A DNA stretch of 64,000 nucleotides from Mesorhizobium sp. NFR06 (GCF_900115245.1 NZ_FOVT01000001.1:558001-622000); one strand, 5' to 3'. Positions 47,920 to 57,501 are shown, counted from the first letter of the stretch. Numbers and translations: made by a program. Notes: generated by a model not told the origin, from the sequence alone.

Positions 47920-48969
47920 TTGAGCGCTGCTGAGCTGAAGAATCCGCCCCAGAACCAGGCGTCCGGGGCTTCCGACATGGCGCACATCGTACTGACATTC
48001 GACAACAACAAGCTTGCCAGCGCCCTTTACGGCCAGTTCGACGAGAACCTGGCCCGGCTCGAGCAGAAGCTCGGCGTCGACATCCGCTCGCGCGGCAACC
48101 AGCTCGCGATCAAAGGCACGGCTGTGGCCGCCGAACAGGCTCGTCGTGCGCTCGACACTCTCTACGGCATTCTCCAGAAGGGCGTCGATATCGGCCAGTC
48201 CGACGTCGATGGCGCCGTGCGCATGGCGATCGCCGCCGACGACCAACTGACGCTGCCGACCATGGAGCGCAAGGGCAAGGTCTCGGCCGCCCAGATCGCG
48301 ACGCGCAAGAAGACGATCTATGCCCGCTCGCTCAACCAGGACGCCTATATGCGTGCGCTGGAGCGCTCCGAGATGGTGTTCGGGATCGGTCCGGCCGGCA
48401 CCGGCAAGACCTATCTGGCGGTGGCGCATGCGGCCATGCTGCTCGAACGCGGCATGGTCGAGCGCATCGTGCTGTCGCGCCCCGCCGTCGAGGCCGGTGA
48501 GCGGCTCGGCTTCCTGCCGGGCGATATGAAGGAAAAGGTCGACCCTTATCTGCGGCCGCTTTACGACGCGCTCTACGACATGATGCCGGCCGACAAGGTC
48601 GAGCGCGCGATCGCCGCCGAGGTCATCGAGATCGCGCCCTTGGCCTTCATGCGCGGCCGCACGCTGGCGCACGCAGCGGTCATCCTCGACGAGGCGCAGA
48701 ACACCACGCCGATGCAGATGAAGATGTTCCTGACCCGTCTCGGCGAGAACTCGCGCATGATCGTCACCGGTGATCCGACCCAGATCGACCTGCCGCCCAA
48801 CACCAAATCGGGCCTGGTCGAGGCGCTGCGCATCCTCGACGGCGTCCCAGGCATCGTCACGGTCCGCTTCAACGAGGGCGACGTGGTGCGCCATCCGCTG
48901 GTCGCCGAGATTGTCAAGGCCTATGACCGCGACGGCAAGTTCGCCAGGGGTCTCGGCGCCGAGAGCTGA
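47920..48969 (+). CDS. phoH: PhoH family ATPase
   Basis: Cytoplasmic ATP-binding protein of 349 residues, a relative of RNA helicases linked to ribosome/RNA metabolism together with YbeY. It has an N-terminal KH-like region, Walker A GIGPAGTGKTYLAV near residue 158, LSRPAVEAGERLGFLPGD, and Walker B VILDEAQNTTPMQMKMFLTR. The start is TTG 47920 with a strong GAGGAGAG a few bases upstream; a TTG start may limit expression. The gap to miaB is 26 nt, and to ybeY 9 nt. Confidence 0.93.
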   Translation: MSAAELKNPPQNQASGASDMAHIVLTFDNNKLASALYGQFDENLARLEQKLGVDIRSRGNQLAIKGTAVAAEQARRALDTLYGILQKGVDIGQSDVDGAVRMAIAADDQLTLPTMERKGKVSAAQIATRKKTIYARSLNQDAYMRALERSEMVFGIGPAGTGKTYLAVAHAAMLLERGMVERIVLSRPAVEAGERLGFLPGDMKEKVDPYLRPLYDALYDMMPADKVERAIAAEVIEIAPLAFMRGRTLAHAAVILDEAQNTTPMQMKMFLTRLGENSRMIVTGDPTQIDLPPNTKSGLVEALRILDGVPGIVTVRFNEGDVVRHPLVAEIVKAYDRDGKFARGLGAES

Positions 48970-48978
48970 TCGAGGCCC

Positions 48979-49476
48979 ATGGCTGAAAATCCGGAATCCA
49001 GCGGTGCACCGCCGGTCGACATCGATATTTTCGTCGAGGCCGGCGACTGGCCCACAGAGGACGAACTGACGCGCCTGGTCGAGCAGGCGGTCGCTGCCGC
49101 CTTTGCCGAAACCGGCGCGAGCGGCGCCTCGGAGCTCAGCATCGTCTTTTCCGACGATGCCCATATCCAGACGCTCAACGCCGAATGGCGGGGCAAGGAC
49201 AAGCCTACCAACGTCTTGTCTTTCCCGGCTTTTTCGTTCGCGAAAGGCGGCAAGCTGCCGCCGATGCTGGGCGATATCGTGCTGGCTTCCGAGACGGTGG
49301 CGCGCGAGGCGGCACTGGAAGACAAGCTGATTGCGAACCATATTACCCATCTCGTTGTCCATGGCCTCTTGCATCTCTTGGGCTATGATCACGAGACTGA
49401 CGCCGAGGCCGAGGAGATGGAAGCGATCGAGCGCGCGGCGCTTGCGAGGCTTGCCATTCCCGATCCCTACGCGTAA
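48979..49476 (+). CDS. ybeY: Endoribonuclease YbeY (rRNA maturation)
   Basis: Single-strand-specific metallo-RNase involved in 16S rRNA 3' maturation and ribosome quality control. The 165-residue protein has the three-histidine zinc motif in [18 protein letters not shown] near residues 121-138, and [18 protein letters not shown]. In S. meliloti YbeY also influences small-RNA regulation. The N-terminal 20 residues are acidic. ATG 48979 follows phoH within 10 nt and precedes the tlyC-like gene. Confidence 0.95.
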   Translation: MAENPESSGAPPVDIDIFVEAGDWPTEDELTRLVEQAVAAAFAETGASGASELSIVFSDDAHIQTLNAEWRGKDKPTNVLSFPAFSFAKGGKLPPMLGDIVLASETVAREAALEDKLIANHITHLVVHGLLHLLGYDHETDAEAEEMEAIERAALARLAIPDPYA

Positions 49477-49497
49477 CAAAAAAGCTTAATTGACCCG

Positions 49498-50580
49498 ATG
49501 GCGATGAACGACACACCAGAAACTGCCGCCCGTCCGGACGCCGGCAGTGCTGCCAAGTCTTCCGAAAAGACGGAAGAGGGCTCCAGTCCGAGTATTCCGA
49601 CCGGCAGCGCGGCCGCGGAGCCGACGCATGCCGGTCCTTCCCTCTTCGATCGCGTGCTCGGCCTGTTCCGGCATCGTAACGGCACCAGCCTGCGCGAGGA
49701 GATCGCCGGCGCGCTTGCCGAAACGGCGAGCGATGCCGGCGCCTTCTCGCCCGGCGAACGCGCCATGCTCAACAACATCCTGCGCCTGCGCGAAGTGCGG
49801 GTCGAGGACGTCATGGTGCCGCGCGCCGACATCGAGGCGGTCGAGATCAACACCACGCTTGGCGACCTGCTCGGCCTCTTCGAGCAATCCGGCCATTCGC
49901 GCATGCCGGTCTATTCCGAGACGCTCGACGATCCGCGCGGCATGGTCCACATCCGCGACGTGCTTGCCCACATCACCAAGGTCGCCCGCGTCAAGAAGGG
50001 CCGCGCCAGCCGCAAGACCCCGGTGACGACCGCGCTCGATCTCGCGCGGGTGGATCTCGCCCGCACCATCGGCGATCTGAACCTGATCCGGCCCGTGCTG
50101 TTCGTGCCGCCCTCGATGCTTGCCTCCGACTTGATGGGTCGCATGCAGACGACGCGCACGCAGATGGCGCTGGTCATCGACGAATATGGCGGCACCGACG
50201 GCCTCGCCTCGCTGGAAGATATTGTCGAGATGGTCGTCGGCGACATCGAGGACGAGCATGACGACGATGAGCCGATGATCACCCAGACCGGCGACGGCGT
50301 GTTCGTCGTCGACGGCAAGGCCGAGATCGACGAGGTCGCCAAGATGATCGGCGAGGATTTCGCCGCCGGCGAACACGGCGAATATGTCGACACCATCGGC
50401 GGCATGATCTTCAACACGCTTGGCCGCGTCCCGGCCAGGGGCGAAGTCGTGCAGGCCATTCCCGGCTTCGAGTTCCATGTGCTCGACGCCGATCCGCGCC
50501 GTGTCAAGCGCGTACGCATCGTGCAGAGCCAGAAGGGCGAGCGGCAGCGCCGTCGCGCCGCCCGCACCGAACAGGCCTGA
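49498..50580 (+). CDS. tlyC: Hemolysin family protein with CBS domains (TlyC/CorC-like)
   Basis: A 360-residue protein without membrane helices: an Ala/Pro/Ser-rich N-terminus (1-50), a helix that starts NNILRLREVRVEDVMVPRAD, a CBS pair at about 100-235 (FEQSGHSRMPVYSETLDDPR, VIDEYGGTDGLASLEDIVEM), and a C-terminal CorC/HlyC transporter-associated domain (GGMIFNTLGRVPARGE). The name hemolysin is historic; CorC relatives take part in magnesium/cobalt efflux. It stands between ybeY and lnt, the same position as corC in many proteobacteria. ATG 49498 (MAMNDTPE). Confidence 0.88.
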   Translation: MAMNDTPETAARPDAGSAAKSSEKTEEGSSPSIPTGSAAAEPTHAGPSLFDRVLGLFRHRNGTSLREEIAGALAETASDAGAFSPGERAMLNNILRLREVRVEDVMVPRADIEAVEINTTLGDLLGLFEQSGHSRMPVYSETLDDPRGMVHIRDVLAHITKVARVKKGRASRKTPVTTALDLARVDLARTIGDLNLIRPVLFVPPSMLASDLMGRMQTTRTQMALVIDEYGGTDGLASLEDIVEMVVGDIEDEHDDDEPMITQTGDGVFVVDGKAEIDEVAKMIGEDFAAGEHGEYVDTIGGMIFNTLGRVPARGEVVQAIPGFEFHVLDADPRRVKRVRIVQSQKGERQRRRAARTEQA

Positions 50581-50590
50581 ATTTCGCGAC

Positions 50591-51136
50591 ATGCCGATCG
50601 ACGATCCGTTCAAGCATGCGGTCCTGGGTTCGGGCGTCTTCTATCGAGATCCTCATGCGGCTTTGGCCTGGCTGCAGGCGGCCTTCGGCTTCGAGCCGAG
50701 CATGCTGGTGAACGACGCCGACGGTCGGCTTGTGCATGCCGAAATGCGCTTCGGCGACGGCTATATCATCGTCGATTCCGAATGGGCCGACCATGTCGCC
50801 AGTCCAGCCTCCGTCGGCGGCAAGAACACGCAAGGCGTCTATGTCCGCCTGCAGCAAGACCTTGACGCTCATTGCGAAAAGGCACGTATGGCGGGCGCGA
50901 AAATTCTTGAGGAACCGACGGATCATTTCTACGGCGAGCGGCAATATCGTGCCCGCGACCCCGAAGGCCATATCTGGACATTCACCCGGACCGTGCGCGT
51001 CGTTCCCAAGGACGAGGCCGAGCAGCTGAGCGGCTTGCGGATCGAGGGCTGGCACGGAGGCCGCGACCATGAATCAGGCTGCGCTGATCCGGGTTTGGAT
51101 CAGGCGGCGCAGCCTGTTAAACCTCTAGCTCCCTGA
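50591..51136 (+). CDS. VOC (glyoxalase/bleomycin resistance) family protein
   Basis: A 181-residue vicinal-oxygen-chelate protein: residues 10-140 carry AVLGSGVFYRDPHAALAWLQ, MRFGDGYIIVDSEW and ERQYRARDPEGHIWTFTRTV, the last matching the domain's end motif. The enzymatic function cannot be told. The C-terminal 25 residues (from HGGRDHESGC) are low in family similarity and overlap a strong hairpin at 51075-51116, so the gene may have been extended by loss of an older stop. ATG 50591 lies 10 nt after tlyC; lnt starts 22 nt further on. Confidence 0.8.
   Translation: MPIDDPFKHAVLGSGVFYRDPHAALAWLQAAFGFEPSMLVNDADGRLVHAEMRFGDGYIIVDSEWADHVASPASVGGKNTQGVYVRLQQDLDAHCEKARMAGAKILEEPTDHFYGERQYRARDPEGHIWTFTRTVRVVPKDEAEQLSGLRIEGWHGGRDHESGCADPGLDQAAQPVKPLAP
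51075..51116 (+). terminator. Strong hairpin inside the 3' end of the VOC gene
   Basis: CAGGCTGCGC (51075-51084) pairs with GCGCAGCCTG (51107-51116), and within it TGATCC pairs with GGATCA, leaving a GGCG bulge and a GGGTTT loop. There is no T run after it, so termination is doubtful; processing or attenuation before lnt is possible. Confidence 0.4.
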
Positions 51137-51158
51137 TTCGCGCGACTTGGGAAGCTGA

Positions 51159-52745
51159 ATGCGCTTTGCCGGCCGGATAATTCTGCTGTGGGGGTGGCGG
51201 CGGGCGCTGGTGGCTTTCGCCGCCGGAGCGCTGGCGGTGCTTGCCCAGGCGCCTTACGATTTCTTCGCCGTCTGCTTCGTTTCGTTCCCCGTCCTGGTCT
51301 GGCTGCTCGACGGCGCCACCGGCGAGGCTTCCGACGGCTGGCTCAGGCGCCTGAGGCCGGCTTTCGCCACCGGCTGGTGGTTCGGCTTCGGCTATTTCCT
51401 CGCCGGTCTCTGGTGGATCGGCCAGGCATTGCTGGTCGAGGCCGACAGCTTCGCCTGGGCCTTGCCGTTCGCCGTCGTCGGCATTCCCTTCGCGCTGGCC
51501 TTCTTCTACGGCTTTGCCACGCTCGTGGCTCGCCTGCTCTGGAGCAGCGATATCGGCCGCATAGCGGCCCTTGCGTTCGGGTTCGGTCTCGCCGAATGGT
51601 TGCGCGACTTTCTCTTCACCGGCTTTCCCTGGAACGCGGTCGGCTATGCAGCGATGCCGATACCGCTTCTGATGCAGAGCGCGTCGGTGATCGGCATGAT
51701 CGGCATGAACGCACTCGCCGTCTTCCTTTTCTCGCTGCCCGCGCTGGTTGCCGCGCGCCGGCATCTGAGGCTGGGCATTGCCCTGTTCATCGTGCTTGTC
51801 GCCGCTCACGTCGGCTTCGGCTATTTCAGGCTCGCTACGCCGGCCGAGCCGGCCACACGCTCGATCGACGTTCGCATCGTCCAGCCAGCGGTCGATCTCA
51901 GCGAAAAGTGGGACGCCTCGGTGCGCGATCGCATCTTCGCAACGCTGCTGGGGATATCGGGGAAAGCGCCGGAAGAGGGCCGCGCCAAGCCGCAGCTCAT
52001 TCTGTGGCCGGAAACGTCGGTGCCGTTCCTGTTCACCGAGCGTCCGGACGCGCTGACGGCGCTGGGCGACATGCTGGCCGACGGCCAGGTGCTGATTGCC
52101 GGTGTCGTGCGCGAGGAGGGCGGATCGGCGAGTGCCGGCAGCCGCTACTACAATTCCGTGGTGGCGATCGACGACAAGGGCGAGATCGTCGATGCCGTCG
52201 ACAAGGTGCATCTGGTGCCCTTCGGCGAATATCTGCCCTTCGCCGACCTCTTCGAACGCTTCGGCATAGGCCAACTCGTTGCCGGACCGATGAATTTCGC
52301 CGCCGGCAACGAGCGGCATCCCATCAACGTGCCGGGCGGCCTGCGCGCCGCTCCGTTCATCTGCTACGAGGTGATATTTCCAGATCTCGTGGCCGTTGAC
52401 GCAAGGTCGGCCGATCTCATCGTCAACGTCACCAACGATGCCTGGTTCGGCGACACGCCAGGCCCGTATCAGCACTTCAGGCAGGCGCAGATTCGGGCGG
52501 TGGAGAATGGATTGCCTCTGTTGCGCGCGGCTAACAATGGCGTCTCGGCAATTGTCGATTCGCGCGGGCGCATTGTCGATGCGCTTGCCGTCGACGCGCG
52601 CGGCGCCATCGACGCGCATGTGCCGATTTCCGGCCACGCTCTGCTCCCCGCCGATCAGCGGCGCATTAACGGATTGCTGATCATGTTGGTGCTTGCCCTG
52701 GCAGCCTTCACACTGAATGTAAGGCAGCGGCTACGGGTGAATTGA
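51159..52745 (+). CDS. lnt: Apolipoprotein N-acyltransferase (ActA-type)
   Basis: Adds the third acyl chain to lipoproteins in the inner membrane. The 528-residue protein has about seven N-terminal helices ([20 protein letters not shown], the mature start), then a nitrilase-like domain with the catalytic triad E285 (LWPETSVPF), K349 ([14 protein letters not shown]) and C402 ([12 protein letters not shown]), matching E. coli E267, K335 and C387. In Sinorhizobium the orthologue ActA is needed for acid and copper tolerance and precedes phrR, as here. It will process the lipoproteins encoded in this window. Confidence 0.95.
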   Translation: MRFAGRIILLWGWRRALVAFAAGALAVLAQAPYDFFAVCFVSFPVLVWLLDGATGEASDGWLRRLRPAFATGWWFGFGYFLAGLWWIGQALLVEADSFAWALPFAVVGIPFALAFFYGFATLVARLLWSSDIGRIAALAFGFGLAEWLRDFLFTGFPWNAVGYAAMPIPLLMQSASVIGMIGMNALAVFLFSLPALVAARRHLRLGIALFIVLVAAHVGFGYFRLATPAEPATRSIDVRIVQPAVDLSEKWDASVRDRIFATLLGISGKAPEEGRAKPQLILWPETSVPFLFTERPDALTALGDMLADGQVLIAGVVREEGGSASAGSRYYNSVVAIDDKGEIVDAVDKVHLVPFGEYLPFADLFERFGIGQLVAGPMNFAAGNERHPINVPGGLRAAPFICYEVIFPDLVAVDARSADLIVNVTNDAWFGDTPGPYQHFRQAQIRAVENGLPLLRAANNGVSAIVDSRGRIVDALAVDARGAIDAHVPISGHALLPADQRRINGLLIMLVLALAAFTLNVRQRLRVN

Positions 52746-52885
52746 CAGTCGGCACATTAGAAACTCATACTGTAACGCCTAAAATTTTCTCGAAGTCGGT
52801 TGGAGGGTTCTGTTGGGGCAGGTGGCTCCGGCTTCATTTGGGCGGAACAAAATAGAAAAAGCCGGAAAAATTCGGCGAGGAAAAA

Positions 52886-53308
52886 ATGACAGAAGAGAAC
52901 AAGAAGAAGCCGAATCCGATTGATATCCATGTTGGGAGTCGCATCCGGCTGCGTCGCAATATGCTTGGAATGAGCCAGGAAAAGCTGGGTGAAAATCTCG
53001 GCATCACCTTCCAGCAGATCCAGAAGTACGAAAAGGGCACGAACAGGGTTGGCGCCAGCCGCCTGCAGGCGATCGCCTCCATCCTAAGCGTTCCCGTCGC
53101 CTTTTTCTTCGAGGATGCCCCGGGCGAGGAGACCGGCGGCGGCAATCGGGGATTTGCCGAAGACTCCTCGATGGCGTTCGCCATCGAATTCTGCGGCAGT
53201 CCGGAGGGGCTCCAACTCAACCGGGCTTTCGTCAAGATCGGCGACGTCAAGGTGCGCCGCAGGATCATCGATCTGGTCAAGGCGCTCTCCGCCGAAGACG
53301 CCGACTGA
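52886..53308 (+). CDS. phrR: XRE-family transcriptional regulator, PhrR/PraR type
   Basis: A 140-residue regulator with an N-terminal helix-turn-helix at about residues 12-70: IHVGSRIRLRRNMLGMSQEK then GITFQQIQKYEKGTNRVGAS. The C-terminal part (VRRRIIDLVKALSAED) is conserved in the PhrR/PraR group. In S. medicae phrR lies downstream of actA and is induced by low pH; in R. leguminosarum PraR represses quorum-sensing and attachment genes. The order lnt-phrR-metK here fits orthology. GCGAGG precedes ATG 52886; the AT-rich 140-nt gap upstream likely carries its own promoter. Confidence 0.85.
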   Translation: MTEENKKKPNPIDIHVGSRIRLRRNMLGMSQEKLGENLGITFQQIQKYEKGTNRVGASRLQAIASILSVPVAFFFEDAPGEETGGGNRGFAEDSSMAFAIEFCGSPEGLQLNRAFVKIGDVKVRRRIIDLVKALSAEDAD

Positions 53309-53317
53309 TTTTGTCCC

Positions 53318-53349
53318 GTGCCACCGGCGGCTCATGCCGCCGGTGGCAC
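53318..53349 (+). terminator. Perfect 14-bp hairpin after phrR
   Basis: GTGCCACCGGCGGC (53318-53331) and GCCGCCGGTGGCAC (53336-53349) form a perfect stem with a TCAT loop, 9 nt after the phrR stop. No T run follows, but the TGATTTTGT stretch before it and its position suggest a transcript end for phrR or the first helix of a metK leader. Confidence 0.6.
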
Positions 53350-53433
53350 AGCCGGCATTGCATTACATTCATGCCAGATCCGTCGCGCCGCTTGACGAGC
53401 GGCGCCCGGCACCGCTAACACGTGGCGCGCCAA

Positions 53434-53457
53434 AATCGGCAGCTTGCCGATCTTTTT
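53434..53457 (+). terminator. Intrinsic terminator directly upstream of metK
   Basis: ATCGGCA (53434-53440), GCT loop, TGCCGAT (53444-53450), then C and six T (53452-53457): a complete Rho-independent terminator ending 17 nt before the metK start codon and just before its AGAGGGG site. CGGCA sequences at about 53354 and 53406 could pair with TGCCG and undo it. This is the arrangement of an attenuator or riboswitch platform; no known aptamer is recognised. Confidence 0.7.
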
Positions 53458-53473
53458 TCAAGAGGGGACACCC

Positions 53474-54739
<1,266 letters not shown>

Positions 54740-54744
54740 CGCCA

Positions 54745-55446
54745 GTGGACGCCAACGACCGGCCGAGCCGCGCCACCGAGGGATTTTTCGGTCGCCGGCA
54801 CGGCAAGACGATTCGCCCGCAGCAGGCGGTCGCCCTTGAAAGCGGCCTGCGCGAATACCGGGTCGACCTGACGGAGCAAGCGCCGGCCGACCTCGGGGGC
54901 CTGTTCAAGGCGGAAGTTTCGGCGCTCCAACTGGAAATCGGCTTTGGCGGCGGTGAGCATCTGCTGCACCGCGCCGCCGAATCGCCGGTGACCGGCTTCA
55001 TCGGCGTCGAGCCTTTCGTCAACGGCTTGGCCAAGATGATGACGGCGCTCGCCAAGGCGCCGCTTGCCAATCTCAGGGTCTATGACGACGACGCCACGCG
55101 CCTGCTCGACTGGCTGCCGCCGGGTTCGCTCGACGGCATCGACCTGCTCTATCCTGATCCGTGGCCGAAGAAGAAGCACTGGAAACGGCGCTTCGTCAGC
55201 GCCGCCAATCTCGGCCGTTTTGCCAGGGTGCTGAAAGCGGGCGGCAGGTTCCGTTTTGCTTCCGACATCGACAGCTATGTGGACTGGACGCTGCTTGCCT
55301 GCCGCGCCAGTGGCATCTTCGAATGGCAGGCGCGGGACGCTGGCGATTGGCACCGGCCCTATGCGGGCTGGCCCGGCACGCGTTATGAGGCGAAGGCGAT
55401 CCGCGAGGGGCGGCGGCCCGCCTATCTGACCTTTATCCGGAAATAG
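54745..55446 (+). CDS. trmB: tRNA (guanine-N7-)-methyltransferase
   Basis: Methylates G46 of tRNAs using SAM. The 233-residue protein has the N-terminal [19 protein letters not shown] motif [15 protein letters not shown] near 62-76, [20 protein letters not shown] (residues 132-151, the catalytic DPWPKxxHxxRR motif) and the C-terminal [14 protein letters not shown]. The start is GTG 54745, 5 nt after metK, so both share a transcript, putting SAM synthesis and a SAM user together. Confidence 0.94.
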   Translation: MDANDRPSRATEGFFGRRHGKTIRPQQAVALESGLREYRVDLTEQAPADLGGLFKAEVSALQLEIGFGGGEHLLHRAAESPVTGFIGVEPFVNGLAKMMTALAKAPLANLRVYDDDATRLLDWLPPGSLDGIDLLYPDPWPKKKHWKRRFVSAANLGRFARVLKAGGRFRFASDIDSYVDWTLLACRASGIFEWQARDAGDWHRPYAGWPGTRYEAKAIREGRRPAYLTFIRK

Positions 55447-55488
55447 TCGAAGAGCGGCGGGCCGTCGATGCATCGGATGTATTGCATT

Positions 55489-55506
55489 TAGCGCTACAAT
55501 TCGCTA
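55489..55506. promoter_or_regulatory. Candidate operator/promoter of the TacA/TacT pair
   Basis: TAGCG (55489-55493) and CGCTA (55502-55506) are inverted around CTACAATT, which contains TACAAT, a good -10 hexamer. A ribbon-helix-helix antitoxin bound here would cover the promoter. No convincing -35 element is seen. Confidence 0.45.
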
Positions 55507-55528
55507 GGTTACCGGCAAGGAGACAATT

Positions 55529-55828
55529 ATGGCCGCCGCGGCTGAACGTAAGGAATACCCGATCTCGATGCGCCTGCCGGAAGCGGACGTCGCGATGATT
55601 GACCGTGCCGCCACTCTCCGCGGCCGGTCCCGTACGGACTTCGTGCGCGATGCCGCCGTGCGCGCGGCCGAGGATGTGTTGATGGATAGCCGCCTGATCC
55701 GTATGAGCCAGGAAGGGTTCGCGGAGTTTATGGAAGTTCTGTCAGCGCCGGCGGCTGCGGTTCCCGACATGGTGGAATTGGCAAAGCGGCGCGCGCCTTG
55801 GGAAGCTGGTTACACAGCCAAGCGCTAA
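55529..55828 (+). CDS. tacA: Type II antitoxin, DUF1778/TacA family
   Basis: A 99-residue ribbon-helix-helix antitoxin: KEYPISMRLPEADVAMIDRA then ATLRGRSRTDFVRDAAVRAA, the standard DUF1778 N-terminus, and a C-terminal neutralisation helix with SQEGFAEFMEVLSAPAAAVP. It should wrap the acetyltransferase toxin and repress the operon. AAGGAGA lies 7-8 nt before ATG 55529. The toxin gene follows after 3 nt. Confidence 0.9.
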   Translation: MAAAAERKEYPISMRLPEADVAMIDRAATLRGRSRTDFVRDAAVRAAEDVLMDSRLIRMSQEGFAEFMEVLSAPAAAVPDMVELAKRRAPWEAGYTAKR

Positions 55829-55831
55829 GCC

Positions 55832-56338
55832 GTGGCCTTATCGGCTCCCGAAGCGCTTACCGCCGCCCATGACGTTTCCGGATTTTCCTGCGGGAAGCCC
55901 GCGCTTGATCACTGGCTGAAAACCCGCGCACTCTCCAATCAAGAGAAGGGCTTCACCGCCGTCCTCGTCGTCCATGAAGCAGGCCGCGTGATTGGATACT
56001 ATGGCTTGGCGCCCACGGCTGTCGTGCCGTCGATTTTGCCTCGGTCTATCCGCACGGGGCAGCCGCCCGATCCGGTGCCCTGCCTCCTTCTCGGCCAGCT
56101 TGCCACCGATACCGGATGGACCGGGTGCGGCGTCGGCACCGGCTTGGTGAAGCATGCCCTTCAACGCTGCGTTCAAGCCGCGGAACTGACTGGCGGGCGC
56201 GCGCTCATGGTCAACGCAATCGATGAGGACGCGGCCCAATTCTGGCATCGGCGCGGGTTCCTCGGAACGAAGGACGATCCGCTTGTCTTGTTCCGTTCGA
56301 TTGCGGCAATTGCCGCGTCGCTCGTGCAGGCCCGATAG
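55832..56338 (+). CDS. tacT: GNAT-family toxin, TacT type
   Basis: Toxin that acetylates the amino group of charged tRNA and blocks translation, in the characterised family. The 168-residue protein has DVSGFSCGKPALDHWLKTRA near residue 13, GYYGLAPTAVVPSILPR, LLLGQLATDTGWTGCGVGTG with the acetyl-CoA loop, and DAAQFWHRRGFLGTKDDPLV. The active tyrosine expected near the C-terminus is replaced by phenylalanine/arginine in LVLFRSI, as in some members. GTG start at 55832, 3 nt after the antitoxin. Confidence 0.9.
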   Translation: MALSAPEALTAAHDVSGFSCGKPALDHWLKTRALSNQEKGFTAVLVVHEAGRVIGYYGLAPTAVVPSILPRSIRTGQPPDPVPCLLLGQLATDTGWTGCGVGTGLVKHALQRCVQAAELTGGRALMVNAIDEDAAQFWHRRGFLGTKDDPLVLFRSIAAIAASLVQAR

Positions 56339-56374
56339 AGCAGTTGGCCGTTTCTGTGAAACGGTGGAAACGCT

Positions 56375-56536
56375 TCAGAAGTGGCCGATCCTGTCGAAAG
56401 CGGCCGGATCGATGCCGAGTTTTTTCAGGTCGCCGCGGCGCGGCTTGCGGCCGGCCTCGACGGCGCGCGACGCGGCTGCCGCGCTGCCGAATGTGTTGGA
56501 GAAGTCACCGATGACGAAAAACAATCCACGGTCCAT
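56375..56536 (-). CDS. Small conserved-looking protein, unknown function
   Basis: A 53-residue frame: MDRGLFFVIGDFSNTFGSAA, then an Ala-rich helix (AAASRAVEAGRKPRRGDLKK) and LGIDPAAFDRIGHF. The ATG at 56536 has GAGG 8 nt upstream; a GTG 21 nt further upstream is an alternative. Amphipathic composition and a good binding site argue for a real gene in a 485-nt region otherwise without genes. It has no domain that I can name. Its 3' end lies 36 nt from the convergent toxin gene. Confidence 0.55.
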   Translation of the reverse strand: MDRGLFFVIGDFSNTFGSAAAASRAVEAGRKPRRGDLKKLGIDPAAFDRIGHF

Positions 56537-56697
56537 ATAAGCAACCTCGCGCGCCACCGCGCGCGTTCTTTCTTCTGCCTTACGCTGTACGTAGGCACCG
56601 CCTGCCGCCGCCTACAAGACCGCCGCCCGCATGGCGGCCATGCTTGGCGCGCAACCCTGCTTGCGGCGGGTGAACTCCGCCTCGGCTGCCTGCAGGC

Positions 56698-56726
56698 TTG
56701 AAACACAATTCGGGATCGTCTATATC
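56698..56726 (+). promoter_or_regulatory. Sigma-70-type promoter of the rimP-nusA-infB operon
   Basis: TTGAAA (56698-56703), 17 nt, TATATC (56721-56726): close to consensus with ideal spacing. Transcription would begin near 56733, giving a leader of about 90 nt before the rimP ATG. Confidence 0.65.
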
Positions 56727-56754
56727 AGCCTCAAATTCTTGGTCGGTATGACGA

Positions 56755-56787
56755 AGAGTGGGTCCACCCGGTCCCGCTCTTTTTTAT
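56755..56787 (+). terminator. Terminator hairpin in the rimP leader
   Basis: AGAGTGGG (56755-56762) pairs with CCCGCTCT (56773-56780, one G-U pair) and is followed by a run of T (56780-56785) and ATT. It lies between the promoter and the rimP ATG at 56825, so it could attenuate the operon. Confidence 0.6.
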
Positions 56788-56824
56788 TACCCGCCGGCCG
56801 GAGCGACAAAGCGACAGGACCCTT

Positions 56825-57457
56825 ATGACTGCAGCGGCAAGCGAGGCCGACGACCGTATCATCCGCGAAAGCGGTATCGATGCGCGCATTGCGCTGATTG
56901 TGCAGCCGGTGCTCAAGGCCATCGGCTTTCGTCTCGTGCGGGTGCAGTTGACCGGCCAGAACGGGCTGACGCTGCAGATCATGGCCGAGCGCGAGGACGG
57001 CACCATGACCGTCGAGGATTGCGAAGAGGTCAGCCGCGCGGTGTCGCCGGCCCTCGATGTCGATGATCCGATCGAAAAGGCGTATCATCTGGAAGTGTCG
57101 TCGCCCGGCATCGACCGGCCGCTGGTGCGCAAATCGGATTTCACCGCCTGGACCGGCCATCTGGTCAAGCTGGAAACCTCGGTTCTCGTCAGCGATCGCA
57201 AGCGCTTCAAGGGCAAGATCGCCGAGGCCGACGCCGACGGCGTCCTTATCGAGCGCGACAAGGCGGCCTATGGCGAGGAGCCGACCGTGCGCGTGCCTTA
57301 CGACGCGATCGCCGAGGCCAGGCTTGTTCTGACCGACGATCTCATCCGCGATGCCCTGTCGAAGGACAACCGGGCGCGCAAGGAAGCCAAGAAACGCCGC
57401 GTCGAAGCGGAAGACGCTGCCTCCGGCGAGGAAAACGAAACCGAACAGGAAAGTTGA
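56825..57457 (+). CDS. rimP: Ribosome maturation factor RimP
   Basis: Needed for maturation of the 30S subunit. The 210-residue protein starts with [20 protein letters not shown], then [40 protein letters not shown] and the motif [20 protein letters not shown] at about residues 87-106. The C-terminal 30 residues are a Lys/Glu-rich extension typical of rhizobial RimP. ATG 56825 is preceded by GACAGGA. It opens the operon with nusA 44 nt downstream. Confidence 0.94.
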   Translation: MTAAASEADDRIIRESGIDARIALIVQPVLKAIGFRLVRVQLTGQNGLTLQIMAEREDGTMTVEDCEEVSRAVSPALDVDDPIEKAYHLEVSSPGIDRPLVRKSDFTAWTGHLVKLETSVLVSDRKRFKGKIAEADADGVLIERDKAAYGEEPTVRVPYDAIAEARLVLTDDLIRDALSKDNRARKEAKKRRVEAEDAASGEENETEQES

Positions 57458-57501
57458 TTGAGTAGCCGGGCCATGTCCGGCGCGAAATCGGGAGAAAGAC
57501 G

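Larger units (their letters stand above)
56537..56824. other. Leader and control region of the rimP-nusA-infB operon
   Basis: This 288-nt stretch carries the promoter (56698-56726) and terminator hairpin (56755-56787) described separately. The upstream half is GC-rich with GCGGCGGG-type repeats and no supported gene. The tRNA gene that often precedes rimP in gammaproteobacteria is absent. Confidence 0.5.

Noticed and set aside
53309..53473. SAM-II or SAM/SAH riboswitch before metK
   Set aside because: The terminator is real but the conserved aptamer bases of these classes could not be found, so no known class is called.
56537..56824. Initiator tRNA gene before rimP
   Set aside because: No cloverleaf, T-loop GTTCRA or CCA end is visible in this leader.
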